DNA from: Steroidobacteraceae bacterium
Lineage (GTDB): Bacteria > Pseudomonadota > Gammaproteobacteria > Steroidobacterales > Steroidobacteraceae
Reading direction: 5' to 3'
DNA: 34,933 nt
NCBI GenBank assembly: GCA_019187495.1
Contig: JABAQN010000009.1
Coordinates: forward strand, 1-34,933
Both the position numbers and the translations under genes were made by a program. Every line of letters starts with the position of its first letter. Within the stretch, counting starts at the first letter, position 1. Under the pieces are notes generated by a model, which ran no database searches, had not been told where the DNA came from, and saw nothing but the letters and a program-made list of their open reading frames with translations. Positions 8,176 to 19,595 of this stretch are shown here, piece after piece.

Positions 8176-8243
8176 TCGCGCCTCCTGTGGGCCCGCGCCG
8201 ATGCGCAGGCATCCCTTGATATCAGTCAGTTGCGCCCGCGCAC

Positions 8244-8265
8244 CATAGTCCATTCGGACGTATTC
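8244..8265. promoter_or_regulatory. Putative operator, copy 1 (GTCC-N4-GGAC)
   Basis: The core CATAGTCCATTCGGACG contains the inverted repeat GTCC-ATTC-GGAC. The same 22 bases recur at 10848-10869, each beginning exactly 138 bp before a receptor ATG. A related 17-mer (13 of 17 matching on the opposite strand) lies at 17192-17208 before the third receptor. TATTC at its end could be part of a -10 box. It sits about 70 bp from the divergent amidase start. No regulator is encoded nearby. Confidence 0.5.
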
Positions 8266-8381
8266 AATGAGCCTCACAAGTGCAAGATTCGAGCGATCGC
8301 GAGTACCGTGGCGTCGATGAGACGGGGATACGGTGCTTCCAGGCTGTCATGTCGAACACACTGACTGGGGGAAGAGAAGAT

Positions 8382-10769
8382 ATGAGCTCATCGACCATCA
8401 CGCCGAAACTCCGGCTCGGTGCCTCGGCCCTGGCTTTCATGGCCTATGCGGCATCGGCCGTCGGTCAGGACCAGCAGCCGGCAAAGACTGTCGCCCTGGA
8501 GGAAGTCGTCGTCACCGCGCAACGGCGCGAGGAGAAGCTGCAGGAAGTGCCGCTCTCCATCACCGCGGTCAGCGCGGAAGATCTCGATACGCGGGGGATT
8601 CGCAACGTTCTCGACCTGAGCGGCGTTGCCCCGAACGTGATGGCGCGCCCGAGCGCCGGCGCCCTCGGCATTTCCGTCATCAGCATGCGCGGCTCGGCCA
8701 CGAGCCAGCCGGCGATCTGGGTGGACCCGCCGATTGGTGTGTATCTCGATGGCGTTTACCTCGGCAAGGCGCAGGGCAGCGTGCTCGACGTCGTGGACGT
8801 CGAGCGCGTCGAAGTGCTGCGCGGCCCGCAGGGTACGCTCTTCGGCCGCAACACCGAGGGCGGCGCGATCAACTATGTCTCGCGCAAGCCATCGGGTGAG
8901 TTCCGCGGCAAGGCGGAGATCGGCGGCGGCGAATACAACCACTGGATCGGCAAGCTGTCCATGGACCTGCCGAGGTGGGGAATCCTGAGCGCGAGCTTCG
9001 CCGCACGCAAGGAGAAGATGGACGGCTGGGCGGAGAACCTGACAGGTCCGGACGACCTGGGCGCGCGCGACCAGGAGGCGTATCGGGGCGCCCTGAGGTT
9101 CGATTTCACGGACGACTTCCGTGTCGATTATTCCTACGATTACTCCAAGGCCGACAACACCCCGGTCCCGACCAGCGTGTTCGCGCTGAGCGGCTGGTCC
9201 GGCACCTTCCCCAGCATCTTCGGCGCCGCGCTCGGCACCCAGATCCAGACCGCGATGGCCCCCTACGTCGCCACTTCGCGGCCGGACAAGGTGAGCACGC
9301 CCGCCGGCCTGCCGATGTGGGAACGCTCGGAGAACCGCGCGCATACGGTCGTCCTCGACTGGCAGGCCACCGATACGGAGAACTTCAAGTACATCTTCGC
9401 CGATCGTTCGATGGAGTACAGCGACCAGCAGTCGCTCAGCGGCGTGCCGTTCACCAGCCTCATGGTGACGCTGCCGACCGGCCTGCCGCCGCCGAACGAC
9501 ACCTTCACGTTCCCCTACAGCATGACCGCGTACTACGACCGCATGACGGAATACGAACAGCGCTCGCACGAACTGCAGTGGCTCGGCGACCACGGCAGGC
9601 TGCACTACGTCTTCGGCCTGTACTATTTCGAGGACGAGGGCGAGACGCAGGACCCGCAGAGCTTCGGCATGTTCGGCCAGCAGTCCGCCTTCTGGGTCAA
9701 CCTTGCCGCCAACACCGAAGCCAAGGCCGTGTACAGCCAGGTCGACTGGGAGTTCGTCGACCGCTGGACCCTGACCGCGGGCATCCGCTACACCGAGGAA
9801 ACGCGCGACGGTTTCACGCACCAGTGGCGCACGAATGGCTACGGCGGCCCCTTCGTGACCGACGATCCGGCCGCGTGCGGCGCCCTCCGTGTGGCCTGCC
9901 TGCCGCTGACCCGCTACAGCGCGGATTTCTCGGGCACGACGCCGATGGCGGCGCTGGCCTTCAAGTACAGTGACAACCTGAACTTCTTCGCGCGCGTGGC
10001 GCGCGGGTTCAAGAGCGGCGGCTTCAGCTCCGAGCTGATCCGGCCGCAAGTCACCACGCCTTATCGTCCCGAGTTTTCGACGGCCTTCGAGCTTGGCGCG
10101 AAGTCGACCCTGTGGGACGGCCGGGCGATCGTGAATGCGACGCTCTTCTATACCGACCTCACCGACCAGCAGGGCACGCAGCTGGTGCCGGGCACCACCT
10201 CATCGTTCCTCGTGAACGCGGGTGAAGGTACGCGCAAGGGAATCGAGCTCGAGACCCGTGTCCGGTTCGCGGAGGGCTGGACCTTCGGCCTCAACTACGG
10301 GTATCTCGACGCGAAGTACGACAAGTACCTCGACAACTCGTTCCTGCCGGGACGGCCGATCATCGACACGGCGAGCAACCGCCTGCCGGGCTTTGCGCCG
10401 GAGAACACGATCGGCGCCGTGCTGGACGGGCGCCTGCTCGCCTCGCAGTTCGGCGACCTGCGCCTGATCGTCGACTACACCTACCTCGACAGCTTCTACC
10501 TGTACGCGGTGAACAAGAGCCTGTCGGCGCCCAACGCGGGAGGCGCCTACACGGCCGCCGCTGACGAGGTGCCGGCGAGCAGCCAGGTCAATGCCCGACT
10601 GCTGCTCTCGGACATCCCGGCCGGTGCAGGCACCATGGACCTGTCCCTGCTCGTCAGGAACGTCGCCGACTCGGACAAGATGAACCAGGGCATCGACCTC
10701 AGCATGTACCGCACGGCCAACTGGCAGGAGCCGCGGACCTGGCTCCTGACGGCGGGCTACAAGTGGTGA
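8382..10769 (+). CDS. TonB-dependent outer-membrane receptor, paralog 1
   Basis: A 795-residue outer-membrane active transporter. A signal peptide (SALAFMAYAASAVGQ) is followed by a TonB-box-like ALEEVVVTAQRREEKLQEVP. The plug domain follows, with SVISMRGSA, PIGVYLDGVYLGK and VLRGPQGTLFGRNTEGGAINYVS, then a long beta barrel ending in LTAGYKW with the terminal aromatic residue used for barrel assembly. Energised by TonB-ExbBD, it would import a large or scarce molecule. The class with VEVLRGPQGTLFGRN is common in sphingomonads and gammaproteobacteria that take up steroids, aromatics or oligosaccharides. I chose the ATG after the purine-rich GGGGGAAGAGAAGAT; an upstream in-frame ATG at 8349 would spoil the signal peptide. 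It is closely similar throughout to the next receptor and is followed by a strong terminator. Confidence 0.95.
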   Translation: MSSSTITPKLRLGASALAFMAYAASAVGQDQQPAKTVALEEVVVTAQRREEKLQEVPLSITAVSAEDLDTRGIRNVLDLSGVAPNVMARPSAGALGISVISMRGSATSQPAIWVDPPIGVYLDGVYLGKAQGSVLDVVDVERVEVLRGPQGTLFGRNTEGGAINYVSRKPSGEFRGKAEIGGGEYNHWIGKLSMDLPRWGILSASFAARKEKMDGWAENLTGPDDLGARDQEAYRGALRFDFTDDFRVDYSYDYSKADNTPVPTSVFALSGWSGTFPSIFGAALGTQIQTAMAPYVATSRPDKVSTPAGLPMWERSENRAHTVVLDWQATDTENFKYIFADRSMEYSDQQSLSGVPFTSLMVTLPTGLPPPNDTFTFPYSMTAYYDRMTEYEQRSHELQWLGDHGRLHYVFGLYYFEDEGETQDPQSFGMFGQQSAFWVNLAANTEAKAVYSQVDWEFVDRWTLTAGIRYTEETRDGFTHQWRTNGYGGPFVTDDPAACGALRVACLPLTRYSADFSGTTPMAALAFKYSDNLNFFARVARGFKSGGFSSELIRPQVTTPYRPEFSTAFELGAKSTLWDGRAIVNATLFYTDLTDQQGTQLVPGTTSSFLVNAGEGTRKGIELETRVRFAEGWTFGLNYGYLDAKYDKYLDNSFLPGRPIIDTASNRLPGFAPENTIGAVLDGRLLASQFGDLRLIVDYTYLDSFYLYAVNKSLSAPNAGGAYTAAADEVPASSQVNARLLLSDIPAGAGTMDLSLLVRNVADSDKMNQGIDLSMYRTANWQEPRTWLLTAGYKW

Positions 10770-10803
10770 GCCACGCCTGACCCGCCAGGCATGACCCCTC
10801 CCG

Positions 10804-10842
10804 GACGGGGCGTCGGCGCGAGCCGGCGCCCCGTCGTTTTTT
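10804..10842 (+). terminator. Strong intrinsic terminator after receptor 1
   Basis: A 14-bp stem (GACGGGGCGTCGGC pairing with GCCGGCGCCCCGTC, including one G-T wobble) closes on a GCGA tetraloop and is followed by GTTTTTT. This separates the two receptor genes into independent transcription units. Confidence 0.9.
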
Positions 10843-10847
10843 CGCGA

Positions 10848-10869
10848 CATAGTCCATTCGGACGTATTC
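10848..10869. promoter_or_regulatory. Putative operator, copy 2
   Basis: Identical over 22 bases to the element at 8244-8265 and at the same 138-bp distance from its receptor ATG. It begins 5 bp after the T-run of the preceding terminator, the position expected for a fresh promoter. The sequence between element and ATG has diverged except for short blocks such as GCAAGAT and ACACACTGAC next to the ribosome site, which makes the preserved element stand out. Confidence 0.55.
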
Positions 10870-10985
10870 GTTGCTTGCAGGGAGCGCAAGATACCCGGGT
10901 GCCGCTGGTGTCGTTGCGTGAAACAGACACCCGTGCGACATGCAACGGACAACGAGTCGGACACACTGACCGGGGGAAAGGGAAT

Positions 10986-13370
10986 ATGAGTTCATCGACC
11001 ATCGCGCCGAAGCTGTGGCTGGGCGCCTCCGTTATGGCTTTTGCCGCTTACACGGGAGCGGCTTTCGGCCAGTCGCAGGATCAGCCGAAGGCTGTCGCGC
11101 TGGAGGAAGTCGTCGTCACCGCGCAGAAGCGCGAGGAGAAGCTGCAGGAGGTGCCGCTGTCGATCACCGCCGTCGGTGCGGCCGAACTCGAGACGCGCGG
11201 CATCCGCAACGTGCTCGACCTGAACAGCGTGGCCCCGAACGTGATCGCACGCGGCAGCGCCGGCGCCGTGGGCATCTCGGTGATCGGCATCCGCGGCTCG
11301 AACGCGAGCCAACCGGCAATCTGGATGGATCCGCCGATCGGCGTGTATCTCGATGGCGTTTACCTCGGCAAGTCGCAGGGCAGCGTGCTCGATGTCGTGG
11401 ACGTGGAGCGCGTCGAGGTTCTCCGCGGACCCCAGGGTACGCTCTTCGGGCGCAACACCGAGGGCGGCGCGATCAACTACGTATCGCGCCAGCCGTCCGG
11501 CGAGTTCCGCGGCACCACCGAGATCAGCGGCGGCGAATACAACCATTGGGTCGGCAAGCTGACCATGGACCTGCCGAAATGGGGCATCCTGAGCACCACC
11601 CTCGCTGCCCGCCGGGAAAAAATGGACGGCTGGGCGGACAACCTCACGGGCCCGCAGGACATGGGCGCACGCGACCAGGAGGCGTACCGCGCAGCGCTGA
11701 AGCTCGATTTCACGGATGACTTCAGGCTCACCTATTCCTTCGATTATTCCAAATCGGACAACACCCCTGTCCCGACCAGCCTGTATTCCCTGAGCGGCTG
11801 GGCCGGCACATTCCCGAGCGTATTCGGTGCCGCACTCGGCACCCAGATCCAGACCGCGATGGCTCCCTACGTCACGACCTCACGGCCCGACAAGGTGAGC
11901 ACGCCCGCGGGCTCGGTGCTCTGGGAGCAGGTCCACAACCGCGCCCACACCGTCGTCATGGACTGGCAGGCCATGGATACGGAGAACCTCAAGTACATCT
12001 TCTCCGATCGCACGATGGAATATTGGGACCAGCAGTCGATCGACGGCACGCCTCTCACGAGCATCATGGTGACGCTGCCGACCGGCCAGCCGCCGCCGAA
12101 CAACACGGTCACGTTCCCGTACGGCATGACGGCCCTCTACAGCCGCCACACCGAATACGAGCAGCAATCGCACGAACTGCAGTGGCTCGGCGACCACGGC
12201 AAGCTGCACTACGTCGTCGGGCTCTACTACTTCAAGGACGACGGCGAGGCAAACGGCGCGCAGGCGTTCAGCTTGTTCAGCGCGGCACCCGCCTGGGGCA
12301 ACTATGCGGCCAACACCAAGGCGAAGGCAGTCTACGGCCAGTTCGACTGGGAGTTCGTCGATCGCTGGACACTGACGGCGGGCATCCGTTACACGGAGGA
12401 AACGCGTGACGGCTTCACGCACCGATGGCTGACGAATGGCTACAAGGGTCCGTTCCTGATGGATGATCGGGCAGCGTGCGCCGCATTGCGCCAGTCCTGC
12501 CTGCCGCGAACCCCGTACAGCGCGGATTTCTCGGGCACGACGCCGATGGCGGCCCTCGCCTACAGGTTCAGCGACAACCTCAACTTCTTCGCGCGCGTGG
12601 CGCGTGGCTTCAAGAGCGGCGGCTTCAGCTCCGAGCTGATCGACCCGCGCGTGACGACGCCCTATCGGCCGGAATTCTCGACGGCCTATGAACTCGGCGC
12701 GAAGTCGACGCTGTGGGACGGCCGGGCGATCCTGAACGCCACGATCTTCTACACCGACCTCACCGACCAGCAGGGCACGCAGCTGGTCCCCGGCACCACC
12801 CAGTCATTCCTGGTGAATGCCGGCGAGGCGACGTACAAGGGGTTCGAACTCGAAACCCGTGTCCGGATCGCGGACGGCTGGACCTTCGGCCTGAATTACG
12901 GGTATCTCGACGCGAAGTTTGACAAGTACATGGACAACTCCTTCGCGCCCGGTCGCCCGATCATCGACACGGCGAGCAACCGCCTGCCCGGCTTCACGCC
13001 CGAGAACACGATCGGCGCCGTGATGGATGGCCGGCTCTTCGCCTCGCAGTTCGGCGACCTGCGCCTGATCGTCGACTACACCTACACCGACAGTCTCTAC
13101 CTCTACGCGGTGAACAAGACGCTGGCCTCGCCGAATGCCGGTGGCGCCTACACCGCCGCGGCGGACGAGATGCCGGCAACGAACCAGACCAATGCGCGAC
13201 TCCTGATGTCGGACATCCCGGCAGGCCCGGGCACGCTCGACGTGTCGCTGATGGTCCGGAACGTCACCGACTCCGACAAGATGGTCAACGGCATCGACTT
13301 CAGCATGTTCCGCACGGCCAACTGGCAGGAGCCGCGAACCTGGCTGCTGACGGCCGGCTACAAGTGGTAG
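10986..13370 (+). CDS. TonB-dependent outer-membrane receptor, paralog 2
   Basis: A 794-residue receptor that reads as a near copy of the preceding one: same signal-peptide opening MSSSTI.PKL.LGAS, same TonB-box region ALEEVVVTAQKREEKLQEVP, same plug motifs PIGVYLDGVYLGKSQGSVLDVVDVERVEVLRGPQG (quoted in parts: PIGVYLDGVYLGK, then VEVLRGPQG) and same C-terminus LTAGYKW. Differences are spread along the barrel, including loops such as LFSAAPAWGNYAANTKAK against FGQQSAFWVNLAANTEAK. That pattern suggests an older tandem duplication with loop divergence and possibly altered ligand preference. The ATG follows GGGGGAAAGGGAAT. It has its own leader with the conserved element and its own terminator, so it is expressed separately from its neighbour. 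The ligand is unknown; steroid-like compounds are a guess from context. Confidence 0.95.
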   Translation: MSSSTIAPKLWLGASVMAFAAYTGAAFGQSQDQPKAVALEEVVVTAQKREEKLQEVPLSITAVGAAELETRGIRNVLDLNSVAPNVIARGSAGAVGISVIGIRGSNASQPAIWMDPPIGVYLDGVYLGKSQGSVLDVVDVERVEVLRGPQGTLFGRNTEGGAINYVSRQPSGEFRGTTEISGGEYNHWVGKLTMDLPKWGILSTTLAARREKMDGWADNLTGPQDMGARDQEAYRAALKLDFTDDFRLTYSFDYSKSDNTPVPTSLYSLSGWAGTFPSVFGAALGTQIQTAMAPYVTTSRPDKVSTPAGSVLWEQVHNRAHTVVMDWQAMDTENLKYIFSDRTMEYWDQQSIDGTPLTSIMVTLPTGQPPPNNTVTFPYGMTALYSRHTEYEQQSHELQWLGDHGKLHYVVGLYYFKDDGEANGAQAFSLFSAAPAWGNYAANTKAKAVYGQFDWEFVDRWTLTAGIRYTEETRDGFTHRWLTNGYKGPFLMDDRAACAALRQSCLPRTPYSADFSGTTPMAALAYRFSDNLNFFARVARGFKSGGFSSELIDPRVTTPYRPEFSTAYELGAKSTLWDGRAILNATIFYTDLTDQQGTQLVPGTTQSFLVNAGEATYKGFELETRVRIADGWTFGLNYGYLDAKFDKYMDNSFAPGRPIIDTASNRLPGFTPENTIGAVMDGRLFASQFGDLRLIVDYTYTDSLYLYAVNKTLASPNAGGAYTAAADEMPATNQTNARLLMSDIPAGPGTLDVSLMVRNVTDSDKMVNGIDFSMFRTANWQEPRTWLLTAGYKW

Positions 13371-13396
13371 TGATCGCCTGAGATCACCTTGATGAA

Positions 13397-13431
13397 GGGG
13401 CGTCGACAGCCGTCGACGCCCCCTTTTTTTT
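13397..13431 (+). terminator. Strong intrinsic terminator after receptor 2
   Basis: A perfect 11-bp stem GGGGCGTCGAC / GTCGACGCCCC with an AGCC loop, then C and eight T residues. It ends receptor 2 transcription just before the convergent VOC-protein stop. Confidence 0.92.
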
Positions 13432-13438
13432 GCTGACC

Positions 13439-13912
13439 CTACAGCGCCGCGATCACCTCGGGTGGCGCCTGCACCAGTTCGATGAGCACGCCCTCGCCGC
13501 CCAGCGGGAACTGCTCATTGCCCTTCGGGTGCACGAAGCAGATGTCGTGGCCGGCAGCGCCCTTGCGAATTCCCCCCGGCGCGAAGCGCAGCCCCTGTGC
13601 CGCGAGCCACTCGACCGCCTTCGGCAGGTCATCGACCCAGAGGCCGATGTGATTGAGCGGTGTCGTGTGAACCGCCGGCTTGCCGTTCGGATCGATCGGC
13701 TCCATCAGGTCGACCTCCACCCGCGTGGCGCCCGAACCCAGGCTACAGATGAGCTCGTCCACGTTCTCGCGCTCGGAGCGGAAGCTGCCGGTCACTTCGA
13801 GGCCCAGCAGGTCGACCCACAGCGCGCGCAGACGCGCGCGGCTCGGCCCGCCGATGGCAACCTGCTGGATACCGAGGATGCGAAAGGGTCGATCCGCTGT
13901 ACTCTTTTCCAT
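13439..13912 (-). CDS. VOC-superfamily protein, methylmalonyl-CoA epimerase-like
   Basis: A 157-residue vicinal-oxygen-chelate protein made of two beta-alpha-beta-beta-beta modules. It lies just downstream of MeaB and methylmalonyl-CoA mutase, the usual context of methylmalonyl-CoA epimerase, which converts the S to the R isomer before the mutase step. Likely metal ligands are Gln17 ([10 protein letters not shown]), Glu66 ([10 protein letters not shown]), His88 (LNHIGLWV) and Glu145 ([10 protein letters not shown]). Epimerases normally have His at the first position; Gln-Glu-His-Glu is instead the ligand set of human glyoxalase I. The protein could therefore be a divergent epimerase or a glyoxalase/dioxygenase-like enzyme. 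The ATG is chosen for a CGGAG about 6 bases upstream; an in-frame ATG at 13933 would add seven residues. The function call is moderate. Confidence 0.75.
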   Translation of the reverse strand: MEKSTADRPFRILGIQQVAIGGPSRARLRALWVDLLGLEVTGSFRSERENVDELICSLGSGATRVEVDLMEPIDPNGKPAVHTTPLNHIGLWVDDLPKAVEWLAAQGLRFAPGGIRKGAAGHDICFVHPKGNEQFPLGGEGVLIELVQAPPEVIAAL

Positions 13913-13940
13913 TCGGACTCCGGTGGCGGTCATGGCGTGT

Positions 13941-14920
13941 TCAGCGCTCGAACAGGTCGAGCAGCGAGCGCGCGGCGGCGGAAGGCGCGAGTCGTGCCTC
14001 GCTGACGTCATTGAGTACCGCGGGAAGGATCCCGCGGACCTTCGCATGCGCGTGGAAATCCGCGAGCAAGCCCGCCCGGATGTTATCCCACATCCAGGCG
14101 AGCGCCTGGCCGCGGCGGCGATCATCGAAGGCCCCGTTTTCGCGCCGCACACCGATGATCCGCTCGATGCACGCCCAGAGCTCGGCAATCCCCTCACTCT
14201 TGAGCGCACTCAGCTGCATCACCGGCGGGCGACCCGTTCCCCGGCCGTGAAGCGCGAAGCCGCGCAGCGCATTCTCGATCATCCCGCACGCCCGCGCGGC
14301 GGCATTGGCATCGAGATCGCTCTTGTTGACGGCGATGACGTCGGCGACTTCCATCACGCCGCGCTTGATCGCCTGCAGGTCGTCGCCCGCGTTCGGCAGC
14401 TGCAGCAGCACGAAGAGGTCGGTCATCCCGGCAACGGTCGTCTCGCTTTGGCCCACGCCCACCGTCTCGACGATGACGATGTCGAAGCCCGCGGCTTCAC
14501 AAACGAGCATGGCTTCGCGCGTCTTCTCCGCCACGCCACCGAGCGTGCCGCCCGACGGGCTCGGCCGGATGTACGCGGCTTCCTGAACGGACAACCGCTC
14601 CATGCGCGTCTTGTCACCGAGGATGGACCCTCCCGAGAGACTCGACGACGGATCGACGGCCAGCACGGCGACGCGATGCCCCTGGTCGATCAGGTGCAAT
14701 CCGAGCGCTTCGATGACGGTCGACTTGCCGACGCCAGGGACCCCGGAAATGCCGATGCGGCAGGACTGCCCGGTCGAGGCCAGCAACGCATTGAGCAGCG
14801 CATCGGCGCGCACGCGATCGTCCCTGCGGGACGATTCGAGCAGCGTGATCGCTTTCGCCACGGCGCGCCGCTCAGCGCGACGCACCGCTTCGGCCAGCGC
14901 CGTATCGTCCGCCGAGAGAC

Positions 14921-14924
<4 letters not shown>
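13941..14924 (-). CDS. meaB: Methylmalonyl-CoA mutase-associated GTPase (MeaB/ArgK family)
   Basis: A 327-residue G3E P-loop GTPase that protects and reloads the adenosylcobalamin cofactor of methylmalonyl-CoA mutase. The Walker A loop GVPGVGKST is at residues 61-69, [18 protein letters not shown] is the family signature, [10 protein letters not shown] forms the switch/Walker B region and VNKSDLDA supplies the base-specificity NKxD. An N-terminal helical arm and C-terminal dimerisation helices are present and the length is typical. The start is GTG, and its GTGA overlaps the TGA stop of the mutase, so the two are translationally coupled and made together. MeaB rather than the old ArgK transport ATPase name is appropriate. 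The VOC protein follows closely downstream. Confidence 0.95.
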
Positions 14925-17086
<2,162 letters not shown>

Positions 17087-17336
17087 CGTTGCGTTCCGCC
17101 CGGAATGAAGCCGGATTATAGGCAGAAAGGCGTCGGGTACCTCGCCTGAATAGACCGAGTCTTGACACTGCGCATGTGCACATCAAACCCTCGTCTTTAT
17201 GGACTAAGACAACGGCCCATGTGGCTGATAGGGTGGCCTTAATGACGAATGGTCTGCGAAATACAACGCACCCGCGCGTCCGCGCGGGCCTGCATTCTCG
17301 ATGAAACGTCGAACCCCACCAGAAGGAATGAACCCA
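17087..17336. other. Divergent intergenic region, mutase operon / receptor 3
   Basis: A 250-bp control region. It contains a consensus -35-like TTGACA (17163-17168) without a convincing -10 at standard spacing, the 17192-17208 element, and a CGCGCG/CGCGCG inverted repeat around CCCGCGCGTCCGCGCGGG (about 17272-17289) shortly before receptor 3. In-frame ATGs at 17301 and 17328 lie in this stretch. No small gene or RNA was recognised. Confidence 0.5.
17192..17208. promoter_or_regulatory. Putative operator, copy 3 (variant, inverted)
   Basis: CGTCTTTATGGACTAAG matches the reverse complement of the receptor 1/2 element core (CGTCCGAATGGACTATG) at 13 of 17 positions, including ATGGACTA in full. 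It retains the GTCY-N4-GGAC half-site pattern and is also part of the inverted repeat GTCTT-N8-AAGAC. Its centre is 137 bp from the receptor ATG, against 130 bp for copies 1 and 2. Confidence 0.4.
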
Positions 17337-19568
17337 ATGGGCGACCGTGTCCGTATCCCTCTCCTTGTCAGCGCGATGGCCGCGACGTTTGCCGCCACCG
17401 CTCCCGCCCGGGCGGCAGCCGATGAGACCGCCGCGGAACCGGTGCTGCAGGAAGTCGTGGTCACCGCGCAGAAGCGCGAAGAGCGCCTGCAGGACGTGCC
17501 GGTGGCGGTGACTGCGATCAGCGAGCAGCAGATCGCGGACCGCGGAATCTCGAGCATCGCGGACCTCAGCGCCATGGCGCCGAACCTGCACGTGCTGCCC
17601 TCGGTCAACAACAATACGGGCATGCAGCTCTCGATCCGCGGAGCGATGCAACAAAATCCGGCGCTCTACTGGGACCCGACCGTCGGTATCTATGTCGACG
17701 GGGTCTACGTGGGCAAGAACCTCGGCTCGGTGTTCGACATCCTGGACCTCGCTCGCGTCGAAGTGCTGCGCGGTCCGCAAGGCACGCTGTACGGACGCAA
17801 CACGCTTGCCGGCGCCGTGAACTTCGTCACCCTCCCGCCGTCGGGCGAATTCGGTGGCAAGGCGAGCGTGCGCTTCGGCAACTACAACCTGCGTTCGGCC
17901 AAGGCCTCGCTCGACCTGCCACGCTTTGGAATCGCGAGCATTTCGCTCGCAGCTCGCGCCGAGAAGCGCGATGGCACGATCAAGACCACCCCCGGGAGCT
18001 CGGTCAGTGAGCTGAACACGCGCGATTCCACGAGCGCGCGATTCGCCCTGAACCTCGACTTCACCGACACGTTCCAGGCCGCCTATCGCTTCGACTACAG
18101 CGATGCCGACCAGATCGTCAATCACTCCTATCTCTCGCGTGCCAATCCGGCGATCTTGCCCTTCCTGCAACCCTTCGTCACGCACGATCGCGACGCGCGG
18201 GTGGGTGTAGATGCACCGACCTTTGAGCGCAGCAAAGTGCAGGGACACGCATTGACGCTGACCTGGGACGTCAGCGATTCGAACACGCTGAAGTCCATCA
18301 CTGCGTATCGCGAACTCGACTGGGACGATGTGCTCGACCTCGACGGCTCGCCGCTGCCGGTAGCCGAGACCTCGCGCCTGTCCGACTACGACGCTTTTTC
18401 GCAGGAACTGCAGCTGGTCGGCTCGACGGACCGCCTCAACTACGTCGGCGGACTGTACTATTTCAAGGATGACGGCTTCGCATTCAATCCGCAGACCTTC
18501 TTCTTCGGCACGGCAAACTACGACTCCCGCTACGGCTTCGGCACCAAGGCGTGGGCCGCCTACGGCCAGGTCGACTACAAGGCGACCGACGCGCTGACGC
18601 TGACTGCCGGCGTGCGCTACACGCGCGAGGAGCGGAACACGGAACGTTACCTTGCGTTCGGCAGCACGCCAGGCGTACCTCCGAATATCCCGCTGATCCC
18701 GATGGGCACGGCAGCCGATGACACCTTCAGCGACACGACTCCGGTATTCATCGTCGCCTACAAATTCACCGATTCCGTGAACGCATACGCGAAGTATTCG
18801 GGAGGATTCAAGAGCGGTGGCTTCAACGGGGAAGCCAACACGACCGCCGAGGCAGTTACGCCGTACCAGCCCGAGAAGCTCAAGGCCTACGAACTCGGCC
18901 TGAAGACGAGCTTCGCGGATGGCCGGGCGATCGTTAACCTGGCCGCCTTCCAGAACGACTCCGACGACATGCAGCTGTCAATCTTCACTGCGGCCGGAGC
19001 CTCGTCCTCGATCATCCGCAACGCCGGCAAGGCGACGACACGCGGCGCGGAGCTCGAGGCCATGTGGGCGCCTTCGGATGCCCTGCTATTGCAGGCGAAC
19101 GTGGCCTGGCTCGATGGCGAATACGACAAATTCATCGACGAAGGCATCAACCAGGCGAACAACCGGGCGATGATTCACTCGCCGAAGAGCTCATTCAACG
19201 TGCTCCTCGACGGTCGCATCGCGCGCACCGGCTGGGGTGACATCCGCGGCGTGCTCGACTACAGCTGGACGGACGATTACTACACCTATCCGTACCAGCT
19301 CGCCTCGAGCGGCCCGCAGTACAACCCGCTGCGCCCGATTGCGGGCGACACCCTCGTCAAGGCCTACGGGGTGTTGAACGCGCGCCTTGCGCTTTCTGGA
19401 ATCTCGCTCGGCGATGCGCAGGGTGAAGTGTCTCTCTGGAGCCGCAATCTCACCGATGAAGACCACATCATCAACTACATCGACTTCGGACCGTCCTTCG
19501 GCAGCCTGACGGATGCGTATTACCTGGAGCCCCGCACCTACGGCATCGAAGTGAACTTCAGCTGGTAG
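17337..19568 (+). CDS. TonB-dependent outer-membrane receptor 3
   Basis: A 743-residue receptor with a signal peptide (PLLVSAMAATFAATAPARA) and a TonB-box-like VLQEVVVTAQKREERLQDVP. The plug motifs are QLSIRGAMQQ, PTVGIYVDGVYVGKNLGS and VEVLRGPQGTLYGRNTLAGAVNFVT. The beta barrel ends in PRTYGIEVNFSW, with terminal Trp for BAM recognition. It is clearly less related to receptors 1 and 2 than they are to each other. The ATG is chosen because AGAAGGA lies about 9 bases upstream and the signal peptide then has a normal length; ATGs at 17301 and 17328 are alternatives. The next gene begins 27 bp downstream, so this receptor probably heads the long plus-strand operon to 24840 and would import that pathway's substrate. 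The ligand is unknown. Confidence 0.94.
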   Translation: MGDRVRIPLLVSAMAATFAATAPARAAADETAAEPVLQEVVVTAQKREERLQDVPVAVTAISEQQIADRGISSIADLSAMAPNLHVLPSVNNNTGMQLSIRGAMQQNPALYWDPTVGIYVDGVYVGKNLGSVFDILDLARVEVLRGPQGTLYGRNTLAGAVNFVTLPPSGEFGGKASVRFGNYNLRSAKASLDLPRFGIASISLAARAEKRDGTIKTTPGSSVSELNTRDSTSARFALNLDFTDTFQAAYRFDYSDADQIVNHSYLSRANPAILPFLQPFVTHDRDARVGVDAPTFERSKVQGHALTLTWDVSDSNTLKSITAYRELDWDDVLDLDGSPLPVAETSRLSDYDAFSQELQLVGSTDRLNYVGGLYYFKDDGFAFNPQTFFFGTANYDSRYGFGTKAWAAYGQVDYKATDALTLTAGVRYTREERNTERYLAFGSTPGVPPNIPLIPMGTAADDTFSDTTPVFIVAYKFTDSVNAYAKYSGGFKSGGFNGEANTTAEAVTPYQPEKLKAYELGLKTSFADGRAIVNLAAFQNDSDDMQLSIFTAAGASSSIIRNAGKATTRGAELEAMWAPSDALLLQANVAWLDGEYDKFIDEGINQANNRAMIHSPKSSFNVLLDGRIARTGWGDIRGVLDYSWTDDYYTYPYQLASSGPQYNPLRPIAGDTLVKAYGVLNARLALSGISLGDAQGEVSLWSRNLTDEDHIINYIDFGPSFGSLTDAYYLEPRTYGIEVNFSW

Positions 19569-19595
19569 CAGTTCATTTCGGCACGAAACCCGATC

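Noticed and set aside
8388-10049. 553-residue minus-strand frame
   Set aside because: Antisense shadow of receptor 1, whose plug and barrel motifs are unmistakable.
13904-13920. CCATTCGGAC near the VOC-protein start as another copy of the receptor element
   Set aside because: Only about ten bases match, the GTCC half-site is missing, and the match overlaps the start codon inside an operon.
17163-17190. TTGACA as a sigma-70 promoter for receptor 3
   Set aside because: No acceptable -10 hexamer lies 16-18 bases downstream.
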